A stretch of DNA of 64,000 bases, taken from positions 248,001-312,000 of the forward strand of contig NW_026516216.1 in assembly GCF_025602895.1 (NCBI RefSeq), in the 5' to 3' direction. Source of the stretch: Polychytrium aggregatum (taxonomy: Eukaryota; Chytridiomycota; Chytridiomycetes; Polychytriales). The notes under the pieces are model-generated. The model ran no database searches. It was not told where the DNA came from and saw only the letters and a list, made by a program, of their open reading frames with translations. Both the position numbers and the translations under genes were made by a program. Each line of letters opens with the position of its first letter. Within the stretch, counting starts at the first letter, position 1. Below are positions 26,677 to 40,075 of the stretch, piece after piece.

Positions 26677-27601
26677 CTTGCACAGATGAGGCGAGCGGGA
26701 GACGAGGGCGACGGTCTGACCATGGCGGCCTGCTGGCGCGAGGACCTTTATATCGACATCTCTGGCGAAAAGCGCAAAGGAGCAGCCGAGATCAGATGGC
26801 GGCCTTGCGAACCCCGTCCGCAACGACAGCGCAAGTGCGCCAGTCCGCCATCACAAGCAGGCCCATCGGCAAGCACTTGCCCGTGGCGACGGCAGCAAGG
26901 GCGTCAGGTGGATCTGCAGCAGAGCACACCCGCCCCACACGACCAGCCACCCTCCCCACCGCCAGATGATCGTTCCGTCCGCCGAACCAATGCGCGCAGC
27001 GCCAATACAGACTTGTACGTACAGGCCATACACGACTCAGCGCTGTGCACAGATCGGTCCGGCAGCACAGGCGCCTCCCCCCATGTGCCCGCATGACCCG
27101 CGGAAGCATCGCACAGGGTCACCCGACCTGCAATGGACCAAGGTTGTGCCGCGGCGGGGGAGTCCTGTGCGGCGACAGCTGCAAACGTGAGGTGCCCGGG
27201 CCTTTGGTCCGTTCTGTGCTGACCAAGGACAGCATCACATCATGCAGCACAGTCCCCACAGTCCCCCCAGTCCGTCGACTTGCTGGGCCGGCTTGTTCCC
27301 AGCGGTCTCCTCACGTTTCCCGTTCGGCAAGCAAGGCCGCCGGTCACGTTCGGCCCATGGCATCCATGCCGCCCGGGTCTGTCCTCCCAGACGGGGCCTT
27401 TCCCACGAGAGTTGGGCTGGCAAGGGGCCAGTCAGGCGAGCAGGGAACCTACACCAAGCATCGCGCCCTGGGAGGCGTGAGAATCGCTTCGCTGGGCACC
27501 CCCGGGTTTATCGCTAGATGTTAGTGTACAAGCCCTATCGGTACGTCACATGGGCGCACCGCGGCATTCCTTTGCGCTGGCAGAAAGAGATGTATTGCAA
27601 A
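26677..27601. other. Intergenic region between chitinase promoter and YTM1 stop
   Basis: No gene is seen. It holds the chitinase promoter (TATA box at 26745-26752) and the 3' flank of YTM1. Confidence 0.5.
26745..26752 (-). promoter_or_regulatory. TATA box of the chitinase gene
   Basis: On the minus strand the sequence TATAAAGG lies 69 bases upstream of the chitinase ATG, a position consistent with a core promoter. Confidence 0.55.
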
Positions 27602-30086
27602 TCAGAGTTGCTTGGCCTGGTGGATTCGGAGCAGCGTGTCCTCGCCTCCGCTCAGGATCAGATTACCGACCCAGTCGACGCCAAAGACCTTCTGCTCGGG
27701 CTCGCTCGATCCCGACAGAGTGTACAGCGGGGTAGTGCTGCGAATATCCCACACCTTGACGGTGCCGTCGTAAGAGCCGCTGACGAGGTTGTAGAGGCTG
27801 TTGGGTGCCCAGGCGACCGAGGACACCCAGTTGGCATGGCCGCCGAGACGCAGCTTGACGACCATGCCCTCCCTCGAGCGCGGATCCCACAGGCGGATGA
27901 GGGGATCGGCGTGGCCCGTCACCAGCAGCTCGGACTGGGCCGAGTGGTCGATCGAGGTAATCACCCGTTCGCAGTTCTACAGAAAAATCAGTCGCAATCG
28001 CCAGAACATGGGGCGGATGAGCTCGCGGGCACTTTGGACGCTGTTCGGGTTTTCGCCATGCGCCTCAGCGCTGTCGCTGTGCACCGATGCTGCCAAGAGT
28101 TCCCGTCCGCTTTGATATCCACAAGCGTTTGCTGGACCAACACCCTCTCGAGACTCACCATCGTGGATATGTTCGAGCCAACGCTGACGTCCCATAGGCG
28201 GACGGAGTGGTCCCATCCACCACTATAGAGGATCTGCGAGCCAGTCTCTTGGTGGAACACCACCGACGAAACGGCGCCTTGATGTCCCTCCAAGGTCTCG
28301 GAGGCAAGCTGTAGATGGATAGGCAGAGGACATGGAAGGGATGAGTGGCAGATTCGGTGAAATGATGGTCCATCATCGTGACATTATCGTGTCGGCTATC
28401 CGCTTGGACATGAACAGCTGCCGGCTGCGGTCCAGCCACTTGACCGTGCTCTTCCTGCACGACTGCAATGCGACGCCCGAACCAGGCGGAGGCCAATCTG
28501 AAGCACTGGCCAGAGAGCGGACTTGCCTTGACAGCCATCTTGGGTACATTGGTTTTCCGGCGCTTCGGTGCGTCTTCTCGCTGGGTGTCGTCCTCCTCAA
28601 TGTCGTCGGCATCAACCGTCCAGATTTTGATCGTGGAGTCATACGACGCCGTCGCCATCTGTTTGTTCGAAAGCAGCATCATGTGCACAGCGCAAACGAT
28701 CGTGCATCTGGAGCGTTAGCATTCATCAATCCTTCTCGGTGCTTTGATCCCTTGGCGCCATCGATTCAGAGATCACATCAGTGGCCCGCGCCTCTGTTGA
28801 CGACACTGGTGACGACACTGGCGCCAGTCCGAGGTGCTCAGTCAAGCACGCTGCACCCCACGGCGGCTTTCTCTGTCACAACATACATGGGTCGCGGCGG
28901 TATTGACAGCGATTCCTTCGATGCTGCCCTTGTGTCCCACGCATTCGTAGAGAGACTCTGACGAAAAGTCCAAAGTGCTGATGTTCCAGGCAATGACGCG
29001 CTCATCCTGCGATCCGGTGAAGCACTGCAGAATGTCTGTTTGATACAGCGATGGGTCAGCCGCGTCGGAGGAACAGCGATTGGGAATGTTCGCCTCGACA
29101 GCAAAGATTTGCAAGGTGCGCACCTCCGTCCTCGGATGCCAGCCAACTGAGAGCCTTGACAGCCGCATCATGTCCGGCCAGACTACCAACGCAGTTTCCA
29201 GACCGGTCCCAGATGCGTGCGGTGTTATCGTACGATCCCGACAAGATCAGAGGGCTAGAGATGGACACATCCAGACGTTGGTGAGTACGACAGGCCGCAG
29301 CAACGGAGGGGTTTCGGTCGGATATTTGGCCCAAGCCAGTGTGTCTGTCCGAGTGAAACGGAGACTGGGTGATGCAACGTACTGCTGTCGGTGACCGCGG
29401 ACGATAGAGATCCAGTCGTCGTGCTTCAGGGCGGCGCTCTGCTGGGGAGGCAGGGCAGACTCCACGTATTCGATGTCGACCACTTGTTCCTGAGACGCCG
29501 GCGCGAAATGAGGTCAGACCCGGGATAGATTCCGATCCATGCAGCATCCAAGGAAGGATCATGGGCTCGTCCGTGCCGTGAACGAGTTGCCGGATCTGCA
29601 TTCGCGGCTCTGACCAGAGCTGTAGCTCGAGTGATCGATCGCTGATGCCCCGGATGGGCGACACGAGGCGATGCAGCTCAGGTAGGGTTGGACCACCGAA
29701 CGATCCTCTCTTACCGATGAACGGCCATTGTCGTCGAGATAGGTTTGGATGCTGGTGCGCAAGAACTGTCCATCGATCAAAAAGTCGAACGGGACGGGTC
29801 GGTCTGCGATCGCAACAAGCGCCGTTTGCAGTTCAATGGGGTTAGTATCCTACGCCGGGTGGGTATGCGAGCCAGAGTTCACGATCGACCGAAGAAAGCT
29901 CCCCCAAGGCAGTCGCGGGAAGCAGGGTCACGAACCGAGTGCCAGCAGATGGTTGATGATTTCAGACAGCCCGTAGCGCCGCAGCTTGGTCGGGACCAGA
30001 ATGGCTGCGTCTGTGACAGAGTATTTGGCATGTCGGGTATGGAAGCGCACTTGGATCTGGGGCTCGACTTCGCCTGTGGTGGCCAT
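27602..30086 (-). CDS. YTM1: WD-repeat ribosome biogenesis protein YTM1/WDR12
   Basis: Eight exons close in frame to 427 residues: 30086-29936, 29803-29715, 29489-29383, 29254-29124, 29035-28887, 28658-28527, 28308-28159 and 27976-27602. The N-terminal NLE domain reads QIQVRFHTRHAKYSVTD, LRRYGLSEIINHLL and FDFLIDGQFLRTSI. It is followed by WD repeats such as GSYDNTARIWD, GSQDERVIAWN, ATASYDSTIKIWTVDADD, GGWDHSVRLWD and GSYDGTVKVWD. The protein works with NOP7/PES1 and ERB1/BOP1 in 60S maturation, and its NLE domain is the docking site for the AAA ATPase Rea1. A tactaac branch point is visible in the first intron. The intron after 28527 appears to use a GC donor (GCAAGT), because the nearby GT choice breaks the frame. 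The start at 30086 (MATTGEVEPQ) is supported by the NLE alignment. Confidence 0.96.
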
Positions 30087-30650
30087 GGCGGATACAAGCG
30101 AGGGCTGGCTCGGATGCAACAGAGAGAGCACCGGCAACGATCGTCAGTTCGAAGCACGCCAGCGGCGATTCAATGACGGTGCATCATGGATGCAACGGCG
30201 ATCTGTGCCAAGAGACTCGACTCGGACATTGCCCAAGATATCACCCGGTGCCGCACCTGGGATCGGACGAGGGGAGTCGGCGGCCTGGTTGCGGCGTGGG
30301 CTGTTGTCGCTGGCGCTGGCGCTGGTGCCTGGGGCGAGCGATCGTCGGTGCTGGTTGGTGATGGCTGGGCCGGCCGAATCCGCATCGCATCGGCCAAAAA
30401 GAAAAAAATGCAGAAACGTGACCGGCACAGAGGCGGACTTTCAAAGCCCGCACGTGACGGTGCCGAAGGTGCCTGAGATTTTGTTCGGGTCGGGTCGGTT
30501 CGGGTCGGTTCGGGGTGGCCCCAGCTCCCGACTCTCCAGGCCCCGGCAATTGACCGTCTGATGGATCTCGACATGCTGTCCCGTTTCTTTTTTGGAAACG
30601 CTGTATTGAGTCCCGCCGGCAATGAATTGCGTCGAGCGGTGCCGAGCATC
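30087..30650. other. Intergenic region between YTM1 and CFT2
   Basis: No gene is seen. It contains the YTM1 promoter on the minus strand and the CFT2 3' flank. A short run of cgggtcggtt repeats lies near 30487-30513. Confidence 0.5.
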
Positions 30651-33600
30651 CTACAAGACTGCGTGCTGGCTGTAGAGCAATCTACGCACTTTGAAGTATT
30701 GCGGACTCAGTGGACCCTCAAGCACGAGTTTCCCCAGGCCAAGCTTGCGAACCGCTAGTGCCCCTTGTGGTGCAGCGTTTGCGGTGCCACTGGCAACTAC
30801 CCTGAGCACGCCTCCCTCGACGAATTCGGTCTGGTATCCCTCGGCTTGCAGGACCTTGCGGAACTCGCTCAGCTTGACATCGCCGACGAGCAGCGGTCGG
30901 TGGACCTTTTGATGCTCGAGGGGAAGAACATCCAGCGTTGGAAGCTGAGTGGTCTGGGCCACCAGATCGGGAACAACCGAGCTGTCGTCGGGACTAGGGG
31001 CTGCGCTGTCCTCCGGCTGCCCGTCCTGGTCGCCATCGTTGCCTCCTGCCTGGTTCTTGCCCGTCCGAACCACGCCCGTGACAAACGAGAGCTCGTAGTC
31101 GTCCAGCTGCGATAGACAAGGTTCAGTCAGTGCTGCCCAACGAGCTCATACGTATGCGTCATGTCCCTGGAGCCTCAGAAGCATCTCTATCTGACCGCTG
31201 GCTGGCGCTATCCGTGTGACTCACCCTTTCGACTCTGAGTGAGCTGACGAGCGAGTCTGTGAGCTTGATCTGCCATCAGAAGTATGATGTAGTTAGCAGT
31301 CGCCGCGATATACGCTGGCAATACTGCATGAGGGTGTGTCGACGGTTGTACCTGGTATATGTTCTTGGAGGACGAGATGTTGATGCATTCGCCCACGGTG
31401 GGAGCAAAGATGTCCTTGGTCATGTTGTCGTCGCTCATGCACGAACTGACCAGGTCGTTGGTGGCGGCTTCGGATCCATGGACGACGATCTAGATGGTGC
31501 GATGCAGTGGTCGCGGTCGATTCAGTTCATTGAAGTATCGTTCAGATTTGCATATCCCTGACAATGCCCACGCATGGAGCATGGAAGCACAGCCGCAGTG
31601 ATTCTGCTGCTTACAAGTTTTCGTGGCGAGACTTGAGACAGGATATTCTTGATTGAGTTGCCATCGGACCGCCCCTCAAAGTCGATAAACACCAGCACGC
31701 ATCCAAGGAACAGTCTGATCTGGCTTGTGACATACTCGGAGGGTGGCTTGCTGATGACCGGTCGCTTGTCCACCTCCATTCGGGTCGAGGGCTTACCGAA
31801 GCGCCGCATGGGTGATCGGAAGAAGCAGCCAAAACCAAGCAACTTGTCAGCTTACACTGTCGCTGGCTCGGGGCTTTGTGCACGGGCAATAGCTGCATAT
31901 CCCCTCCCTGCTCCAGACACCACCAGTCCCTCCTCCCAAGATATTCTAGATGAAATACTTGCCCGCTTGGCTTCCTCAGCCGCTTGGGCCAACGCAAACT
32001 GAAACTCGCCCTTCATGTAGTGGCCTGGATCGATAGCCTCTCCGTAGTCATCAACGATCTTGCGGCTATCGAATACCGGGAACATGGCAAAGGCTTGGTT
32101 TTGCTTGAAGAATCCTCCGCTACGAATCGGGTCCTTGACGTAGACGTCGAACTGGGTCGACAGCGTGTCTTTGGTTCCGCTCTCGTCGCCATCGTCGTCG
32201 TCAGAGTCGTCGTCGTCGATGCTACTTTGGCCCTTGGAGGCCTCCAAGGCCTCGCGGGTCAATCGCTCGCGTTCGCGCTCATGATACTGAACAAGAGCTT
32301 GTCCCTCAAGCGGTATGGCTTTCCGAACCTGAGAGCAAGGGCATTCATTTGTGTATCAGCCACGGCGACTCCTCTGAATTCCGTCCCTCTGAAGTAGATT
32401 CGGAAAGTGCTCGGACGAAACAAGGGCGACCCCCCCACCTCGAGGTCGATGTAGACGTTGGGCTGGACCGGAGCCGTAGGGAGAGGCTGTCCATCCATGC
32501 GGACGAGGCGAGACTCCCACTCCGTATACAGTCGTCGTGCAAGCGAGTTGGGATGCCCACGATCCGTCAGCACAATTGCATTTTGGGGATGCTCGGCCCA
32601 CAGCTGCAGCAGTTCGTTAGCGAGTCCAGTTTCCAGTCCCGAAAGACTGGCCAGGACGACTTTGGGACCAGGGATAGCCAGGACATCCTTGAGCGCAGAG
32701 TACGTTCGCAGGTGGCTGATGCGCCAGTTTGGATCAGTTCAAGGCTCTGCGACAACGTCGGGAGATGCAGTAGGTAACGTGCAGCGAAATGATCGGATCG
32801 GTGTCCCTGACTTGCCACAACTCACTTGAACTCAAAGTAGTTTTCTCGTCGCTGCGAGAAGGTGTTGGTGACATTGTCCCCCATCCATTCGATCATATTC
32901 TTGGCCATGTTGATCACTCGGACACTTTGGTACGACAAGAAGATGAGAGGCACGTTGCTTGAGAACCAATTTTGATCTAGCGTATATGCGAGCTCCAGGA
33001 CACGGACACACGAGTCCACCGGAAGCAGGACGTTGGCCCCGAGTTTGGTGTAGTGGGCCAGGGAATCTGCAATTTCAGGAAGCGATACGAATGCGTTGGT
33101 GCGAGCCAAGGTTTCTACTCTCCAGAGTCATTTGCAGGGGCGATGTGTGGACACGACCCTTTATAATCTTGGCGGCAGCCAACACGGTGGGCCCACAGAA
33201 TCCCAGCCGAACACCGGTGCAAGTAGCCACCGATCCAGTGGCGCTTTCGAGAAAGCAGCGGGTTCATAGAAGATAAAACCAGTTGATTGCGCATCTGCCA
33301 GATCAGGATCGGGCGTATCTGGCCCACAACGGCGGTACGCTTGTCAACGCCTCCTCGATACGTACCCACTAAGGCTGTCTCGCGATGCTTGCGACTCGAG
33401 AGTATGTTGAGCGAGTTGAATGCATCCGTGATGAGAACCGAGGGGCGAGAGAGGGCCTCGGTGTTTTTGTGAAGCACGGTGGGATTCAAATGCCTGTACG
33501 GGAAGCAAGGTGTGAGGGGGGGTGCCAGGACAGGGCGAGCGTGTGCAAGGCCGGCTCAAGAATAGCGGCGTGGGTGCTCGTCTGGGGTGATGGCCCAGCT

Positions 33601-34527
33601 CGCTTATAGGATCGAGCATTGCAATGCGATGCGGCTGGATACGGCGCATGGAAACCGAGGCGTTGAGCCTACCGTTCTTTGATGTGGTTGTAGTCCACGG
33701 CATAAACAATCTCGTCCGTGTCCTTTTTGATTTTCCAGAGCGCCCCGCCGATCGTACGTCCAGCCGGATAGGCCGTGATGGTGATCCCTTGGCACTTGCC
33801 TGGAGAACAACAGTGCCGTTAGGAGCTCGAACCCAGAGCGCCGCCGCAGATGACGCCCCTCGCAACGATCTGACGGTGATCGGATATCCGTCTCAACGAG
33901 GGCTGCCACTGGCCGTGCTCGTTGCAAAGTGGGGCCGGAAGCAGCAGACCCACCGAGCAGGGCAAACGGCTGGGAATATCTCAGCGGCAGAATGTTTTCG
34001 AACGCGGCGTCCACTTCGTCCAGCGAGAAGACCTTGAACTCTTCGACTTCGGATCGACTCTGGAAGGCATCGTAGAGACAGATCTGGCCCATGTCGTGGA
34101 CTGGAATGGTTGCGTATGCCGGGCAGGTGAGGCCGAGTTGGCCATAGGCGTAGGGATAGGCACCCATGTGTGCAATGTCGCTGTGCGAGATCAGGACAGC
34201 ATCGATGTGCTTGGCCAGTCTGTTGGATGAAACGGGTCATTCAGCAGCGTGAGGGCAATGTGGATGCACGCTATCGGACATGAGGTGGAACATATGTTGC
34301 GTCGCTCCCGGATCCACCCACAGTCACTATCTGTGCTATCGGACATGAGTGGAGGCAGATCCGCTCTGCTGGCCGAACCTTTTGAGGGAGGTGAGGTCAT
34401 CGGGTTCAAAGCGGTCCGACCATCCGCAGTCCAGCAAAATCTTTGCGCTGTCGACCTCTAGCAGATAGCAGAGCGGATCCTCGTTCTGGGCACCAGTCAG
34501 TGGCGTGAATTTGATGAACGCAGCCAT
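30651..34527 (-). CDS. CFT2: Cleavage and polyadenylation specificity factor subunit CFT2/CPSF2
   Basis: Eleven exons close in frame to 819 residues: 34527-34379, 34219-33954, 33799-33673, 33493-33366, 33117-32826, 32715-32439, 32328-31924, 31791-31615, 31489-31352, 31269-31225 and 31106-30651. The protein is the non-catalytic metallo-beta-lactamase/beta-CASP partner of the CPSF73 endonuclease in mRNA 3'-end processing. Family landmarks are [119 protein letters not shown] and the C-terminal [20 protein letters not shown]. The HxHxDH zinc motif of active nucleases is replaced here by HSDIAH, which is normal for this subunit. An acidic Asp/Ser insert lies in exon 7. The call is certain. Confidence 0.97.
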
Positions 34528-35244
34528 TGCCTGATCGACAGAGCGGAGGAGGCAGACGCAAGGGGTGATCGATCTTGGCTGGATGCGAAGATCAGGCGAG
34601 AGATGGGCTGGACGCGGCCTTGGGCTGGCCCGCGTGGCAGGTCTGGTGCTGCGCACCGGGCGAATCAGCCGAGACCTTCCCACGATGGTTCGTGAGGATG
34701 CTGGGCATGTTGCTTGGCTGCATCCTGCTGTCTGGGATACGAGACTCTGACGGGCGGTGTTGATCTGGGACCGCCGTCGCATATGCTTGCGAGAAGCACC
34801 CGGCCGTTGCCCTCGTCCTGGTCACGGAGCGATGATTCGCTCAGAACTGAAATATCTGTGATTGGGTTGGTTTTTGAAGGATGTAATCAACGATATTCGA
34901 TCTTGCATCTCGGCTTTATCAGGATTCCTGTCTGGAATTTTTAGTTCATCCCACTTGAAGCGAGCATATCGACAACATTTTTGTCAATTTTCGTATGTAT
35001 TCAAAGAAATTGCTGGATGACAAACATCAGGCCCTTTGCCTGGGTCAAAACCAGACCAAATACAAATATATCGTGGGACTCTGAGCAAAGGTCGCGAAAA
35101 ATGCTGGATGAGTCCGAGATAACGGCACTTGTTCCATAACTGACTTCATCAGTATAAGGTTTACCGAAGTGATCACCAAGCATGGCGTGATGAAAAGGGA
35201 GCCCTTTCGAGCGCTGTTTAGACAATATTCACCAACTGAGAAAA
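34528..35244. other. Intergenic region, left edge of an AT-richer segment
   Basis: No gene is seen. Base composition changes from GC-rich to AT-richer at about 34.85 kb, just before the NLR-like gene. The first part is the CFT2 promoter. Confidence 0.5.
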
Positions 35245-38200
35245 TTAATCGCGACCGGCGATCGATACCGTCGATGCTCTCTCATCTCGACTGGTTAATT
35301 TTCGGGTGAAATCCACAATAGATGCATTTTCGAGAATAACCGACGAATAAGCAGGAGGTTGATCCTCAACCCGATCCCCAACCTCGATCTCAATCTGGAG
35401 GGTGGAAGTGTTTGGAAGGTGGGTCTCGCCTGTCCTCTGACCTGTCTGGTAACCTCGGACTTCATTTGGTGATTCTTGTCCTCCCACAGTTGCACTTGAC
35501 ACCGCACTGTGCTTGTGCGATACGGAGCTGGCCTGATCTTCATTCAAGAAATTGACATGATTATGATTTTCTGCAGTGACTGGAGCTTCGTCATTGACAA
35601 AATATTGATTGAAGGCTTTGGCATAGTAGCGACAGGCTTCGATGAGGGGACGATCCATCTTGCAATCTTCTTCCCTGGCCTTCCGCTTGAGCTCCTCGAT
35701 CTTTTTTTGGTGAGCTTGGTCCTTCACTTCTTTGACCAGAGAGATGATCTTGAGGGCTTCTTGCAACAGCTTGATCGCGCTCATCAATTCATTCCTGCTC
35801 GTGCCTTTTTCGGCATCGCTCAGAGCATCCCATTTGTCCATGAACACATGCGCCTTGTTGTATAATGCCGTGGCGATTTCTTGGATATTGCGAGTGTAGA
35901 ACGACTTTTCATAAACTCTGATGGCCTCATCGTACTGCATGTTTGCATCTTCGTATTGCTTGTGGGATGCAAGCGTCTCGGCAAGATCAATATGGGCTTT
36001 GGCAATAGATGGATGGGCAACTTCTCCATGAAATTCTTTCAGCTCCTTGATGGCAAGCAAACGATTCCTGATGGCGTCGTCAGGACAATCCTGGAAAAGA
36101 TCGATCGCTGCCATGCTGGAGTAAATTTCGGCCTTGTACCGCTTGTCATAGCTCTCACCAATATCTGGCTCGAGCTCTGATACGATCTTGTAAGTTTCCA
36201 AAGCCTGCTGGCGGTCGTTAAGTCTCTCCAAGGTTTTACCAAGTTTTATGTACGTCTCTGCGACATCCTGATTGTAGATTTTGTTGCCATAAACCTCCTT
36301 GAGAATACCAATTGATTCAGAATATAGGGTCTTGGCGAGCTGAAGGGACCCTTCCTTGATTGCAACATCGCCTTTGATTGCTTGAATGTGGGCAACGTAT
36401 ATCTTAGACTGGACGTCTCCGTTGACGCCGCAAAGCTCTTTGGCCTCATCAAGATATTCTCGAGCACGAGAATACTGATTGAGCTCATAGGTAGCTTTCG
36501 CGATATCCATCAAGGCGTCGACTTTTGTTATGATATTGGGGCTGTCACTGCCATCAAGCAGATCCAGAACGCGGGTATAACCTTCTTGCGCCCGGTGGTA
36601 GTGCCCACGAGTCAGATCCAGCCTCGAGCTCGTCAGTTCGATCTGAAAATGGAGATCTTGTGGAAGAGAATTTGGTGGAAGTTGCTTCAAATAGGCTTCG
36701 AAGTGGGAACATTTATCAAAAGAGAAACTGTTGCGTGGATCTCCAAGGAACTCGATGAGGGCTCTGCCCGTGGTCTCAAGAACGGGAAAGCCAAAAAGCT
36801 CCGGATTATCATTTGCATATGATCTTCCGATTTGCTGCTTGAGAGGATTCGCTCTACACATATCATCTTCTGTTTCATTCAACAATGCAAGTTCAATCAA
36901 CCGAGGGTAGGTTTCCATCACTAAAATTGAACAGATGGAAGGCTACATGAGAGTGTGCTCGCAACAACCAGCACTGCTTTGCATCGATGTTTCAGCTCAC
37001 GTACATTCGTCACCACGACCTTGTTGTTCCGAAATTGTCTTGATTAACTCGTATGGAATGTTCTCTGATCCGATGTAGCATATTGCCGAATAGAGGCAGC
37101 AAGTCGCGTGTCCAGTTGGTCCTTTGTTCATTTCGCCATCCAGCGTCATGGTGACAATTGCTCGCAACGACAGCTGAGCATCGGTTTCCCCGTGATTCCG
37201 ATTCAAGACCTGGCCAAAAGCTCGCTCGAGCTCTGCCAATGGAATCGTGTTTGAATCAAAGAAGAATATGAAAGTGTGCAAAACGAGATTGTTGGAGTAA
37301 ATCCTCGATATGAGATTTTTCACTTTGGCGATGGACTCTCGGGACTTGGCTTTATTGGAGAGCTTGGGGCACTGTTTCATCACGTAGTCAAACGCGATTT
37401 CTTGCGACCATGGCATAATCATCAGAGGGTCAAATGTATATCGATTGACTTTGAATTTGAACGCCTGGTTGAATGCACCTTCCGCGATCGAGGCCGCTCG
37501 CGAAGTGACAATGACATCTCCACCAAAGCCGTGTTTCCTTGACTCTCCAAACACGGAATTCAAAACGTCAATGTCGTCTCCATTGTCGAGTATCAGGAGG
37601 TAACCGCTGCTCTCAGCAAAGACCTTGGCGGCGTGCTTCTTGATTTCGCCTGCCTTCATCCCAGGAAATATTTCCTGGAGCCCAGAGAGAGCTGTTGTCT
37701 CGGTTGAGCAGTTGATCAGAAAAATCTGGCTGTACTGGGGTACTGATCCAATAGTTTCATTTTTTAGCTCGCTGAGCTCTTCGCTATCTGTATCAAGTAT
37801 ACCCATCATGAATCGAACAAACTGAAGGGCGAGAACGGATTTGCCGATACCACCCATTCCAGAGATAAAGGCACGACCTGTCAGTGTGATTCTCTGGAGT
37901 AGGGCGTCAAGGAGGAGGTGATCAACTCGAAGATTTGAGTCGTACTGATATTTTGAGGAGGCCTTGATTCTGTCCTCCGGTGTGGGAGGTCTAGGGGAGA
38001 GGCGATTGGAGAGAAAGCTGATCCGCTTATACATCTGGTTCGGATGAAACTTCCCCATGCTGATACTGTTCAGTCTGTCGATGGTTTCCCTGAGGGACTG
38101 AAACTGAGGCTCGTCGGGGATGGCAAATTCAAAGGGTTTGAACTCGTGGAATATTTCGCTTCCGTCTCTGTTCTCCTTCGTGGCCACAGCTAAAGGGAAA

Positions 38201-38565
38201 ATGTGCAACCCGGGGTTGTCGTCCTTCAAGTCGAGTGCAGTCTCGAGCTCAAGTACAACACTGTCTATATATCCAGACTGGACCTTATCGATCATGGTTT
38301 GCATCGAAGCTTGGCTAAGAAGGAAAATAACGGCCCTACAATTTTCCATGGCGGAAAGGAATCGGTTTTGGATCATTTGGCCCATCTGTATACAATTCTT
38401 ATCAAAGAATATTGCAGGGGGCTGGCCATGCCGGCGCTTGGCAAAGGCTGTGAGACGATCGTGAAGAAGCTTAGCAGTATCCTCGTCAGCATCAGCGCGA
38501 TACGAAATGAAAATATCATGATGCAATCCGTGAACATCGCAAGAATATGGCTCCGTCTCCGTCAT
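35245..38565 (-). CDS. TIR-NB-ARC-TPR (NLR-like STAND) protein
   Basis: Two exons, 38565-37005 and 36920-35245, join in phase 1 to give 1078 residues. The TIR domain (about residues 15-135) shows HHDIFISYRADADEDTAKLL, the BB-loop-like FFDKNCIQMGQMI, ENCRAVIFLLSQAS and VVLELETAL, where Glu106 or Glu108 is the likely NADase-type glutamate. The NB-ARC/STAND NTPase has P-loop SGMGGIGKSVLALQF (235-249), Walker B YLLILDNGDD (322-331) and GGDVIVTSR. The expected GLPL motif is degenerate (SNNLVLHTF). The second exon is an array of TPRs (for example DVAETYIKLGKTLERLND) with a disordered tail. By analogy with plant and bacterial TIR-NLRs, TPR sensing would trigger oligomerisation and TIR signalling; this is inference. 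The frame continues upstream to an ATG at 38820, but 38565 starts just before the TIR domain and matches the paralog. The paralog at 40076 is divergently transcribed. Confidence 0.9.
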
Positions 38566-40075
38566 CTTGTTGAATGGTTTAAGAGACGTACACCCTGAGG
38601 TTGTGGCGATGGCTCGAAAGAAGAGGAACTTCGACAGGTAAATATGCAGAGCGGCGTGATCTCCTCGGTCGACGGCGACAACCCGACCCCGGAAGGTCAT
38701 GTTTTGAGAGCGGCAGCACAGCGGATCGGGATCTCGGGAATGTCCAGCGTGGACCGAGATGTAAGAGTGGACTTGTGCGCCACCAGGAGCGCCACCGATT
38801 TTCTTTCTCCTTTTCATCAAATTTGACTCGAGAAGTCAATGTCATTATCGCGCATGGCGACGATTTCATGGGGCGGCCCATTTCACGAACTGTGACTGAC
38901 AGACACTGGCTTACCCCCATTCTGCCCCAAACAAACGGAGAAGGGTATCTTGGGGAGTGTCAAAGCTTGGTGGCTGAGGGCGGATGGTGAGTCACATCCC
39001 GGAGTCGCCTGTGAAAACGACTTCGACCATGGGCGGGTGATCATTATCGTTGGGGCAAAAATGCAAGCCGTGGAAGCGCATGCGGCCGCGGGGGATGCTT
39101 GGCGTGACACTTTGGGTTTGACGGCCACAATTTCTGGACCCCATCCACAGGCACGTTTCCCGCGGTGGCCGTCAACCGCATGGTTCAAGGCGACGTGATA
39201 CCCTCGTGCCTGCGGAGAGCAGTGGTTGCTTGGTGGTTTGGGAACCTCCGCCACCGGCAGAGGAGCCAAGACCGGCACCAGTCGATTCTTGCACTCGCGG
39301 AGCGGATGCAACGCGCCTGAGATTTGCTCGAGATATGAGCACCAAAACTCGAAATTATTTTAATGATGCTGTGCTCATGAAGCCGGGAGAGTATATTGAA
39401 GAGTCCGCTGAACATGGCCAATTGATACCGCCCGGGCGTGCCACCATAGGATAATCCACGAAATGACCCACGAATAATTTTCACTCCAGGACAAATTCAT
39501 CTGGCAAGCCCAGAGCATGCGGTGGGTATTCATATGGATCCGCGAATATGATGACAGCGCATTTATATTGTAATATTGTCAATTGAAATGCCTCTTCTTT
39601 AAAAGGGTGCTCGACTTGTCATTTTTGTCACGAATCACCTCAAGGCTCTCACGATAAGACCTTGGCTACAAAGGTTTTGTTGGCGGGCCCCCTGAAAATC
39701 TTCGATACGCAAAGCAAGGTCTTGACATATCACCGTTGGATGACTCTGACTCATTTTGATCACACTGTGTGTTTCGTGATTCATGTTTATCGATTGGGTT
39801 TGATGCATTCTTTCCCGTTTTCAATTGCCAATTGTAACGTCTGAGGAGCCGCCTCTGATTGGTAATACTGTCAAATTTGGCGAGTTCACCCACTCGTGCC
39901 CCAAAATAAAATTTTGGAGGAGAGTCATGCGCCAACCAAATTCGGCCTCCGTGTGGCCACATAAAATGGAGCCGATGGGGGGGGGTTTCCACTCAAATCA
40001 GCCAGCCAAAGCTTGAAAATATAGATCTATTCGTGTCCAAGAATCCCGACTCTTCCCGACACTACTTCAGGTCGG
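38566..40075. promoter_or_regulatory. Divergent intergenic region between the two NLR-like genes
   Basis: The two paralogs start back to back here, so the region must contain both promoters. Short AT-rich stretches are present near 39540-39600 and 39780-39850 and just upstream of the plus-strand ATG (aaaatatagatc near 40016), but no certain TATA box can be chosen. No third gene was found; the open frames are short and show no motifs. Confidence 0.55.

Noticed and set aside
38566-38820. Upstream in-frame extension of the minus-strand NLR (ATG at 38820)
   Set aside because: The extra 85 residues have no counterpart in the paralog, and the TIR homology begins right after the ATG at 38565.
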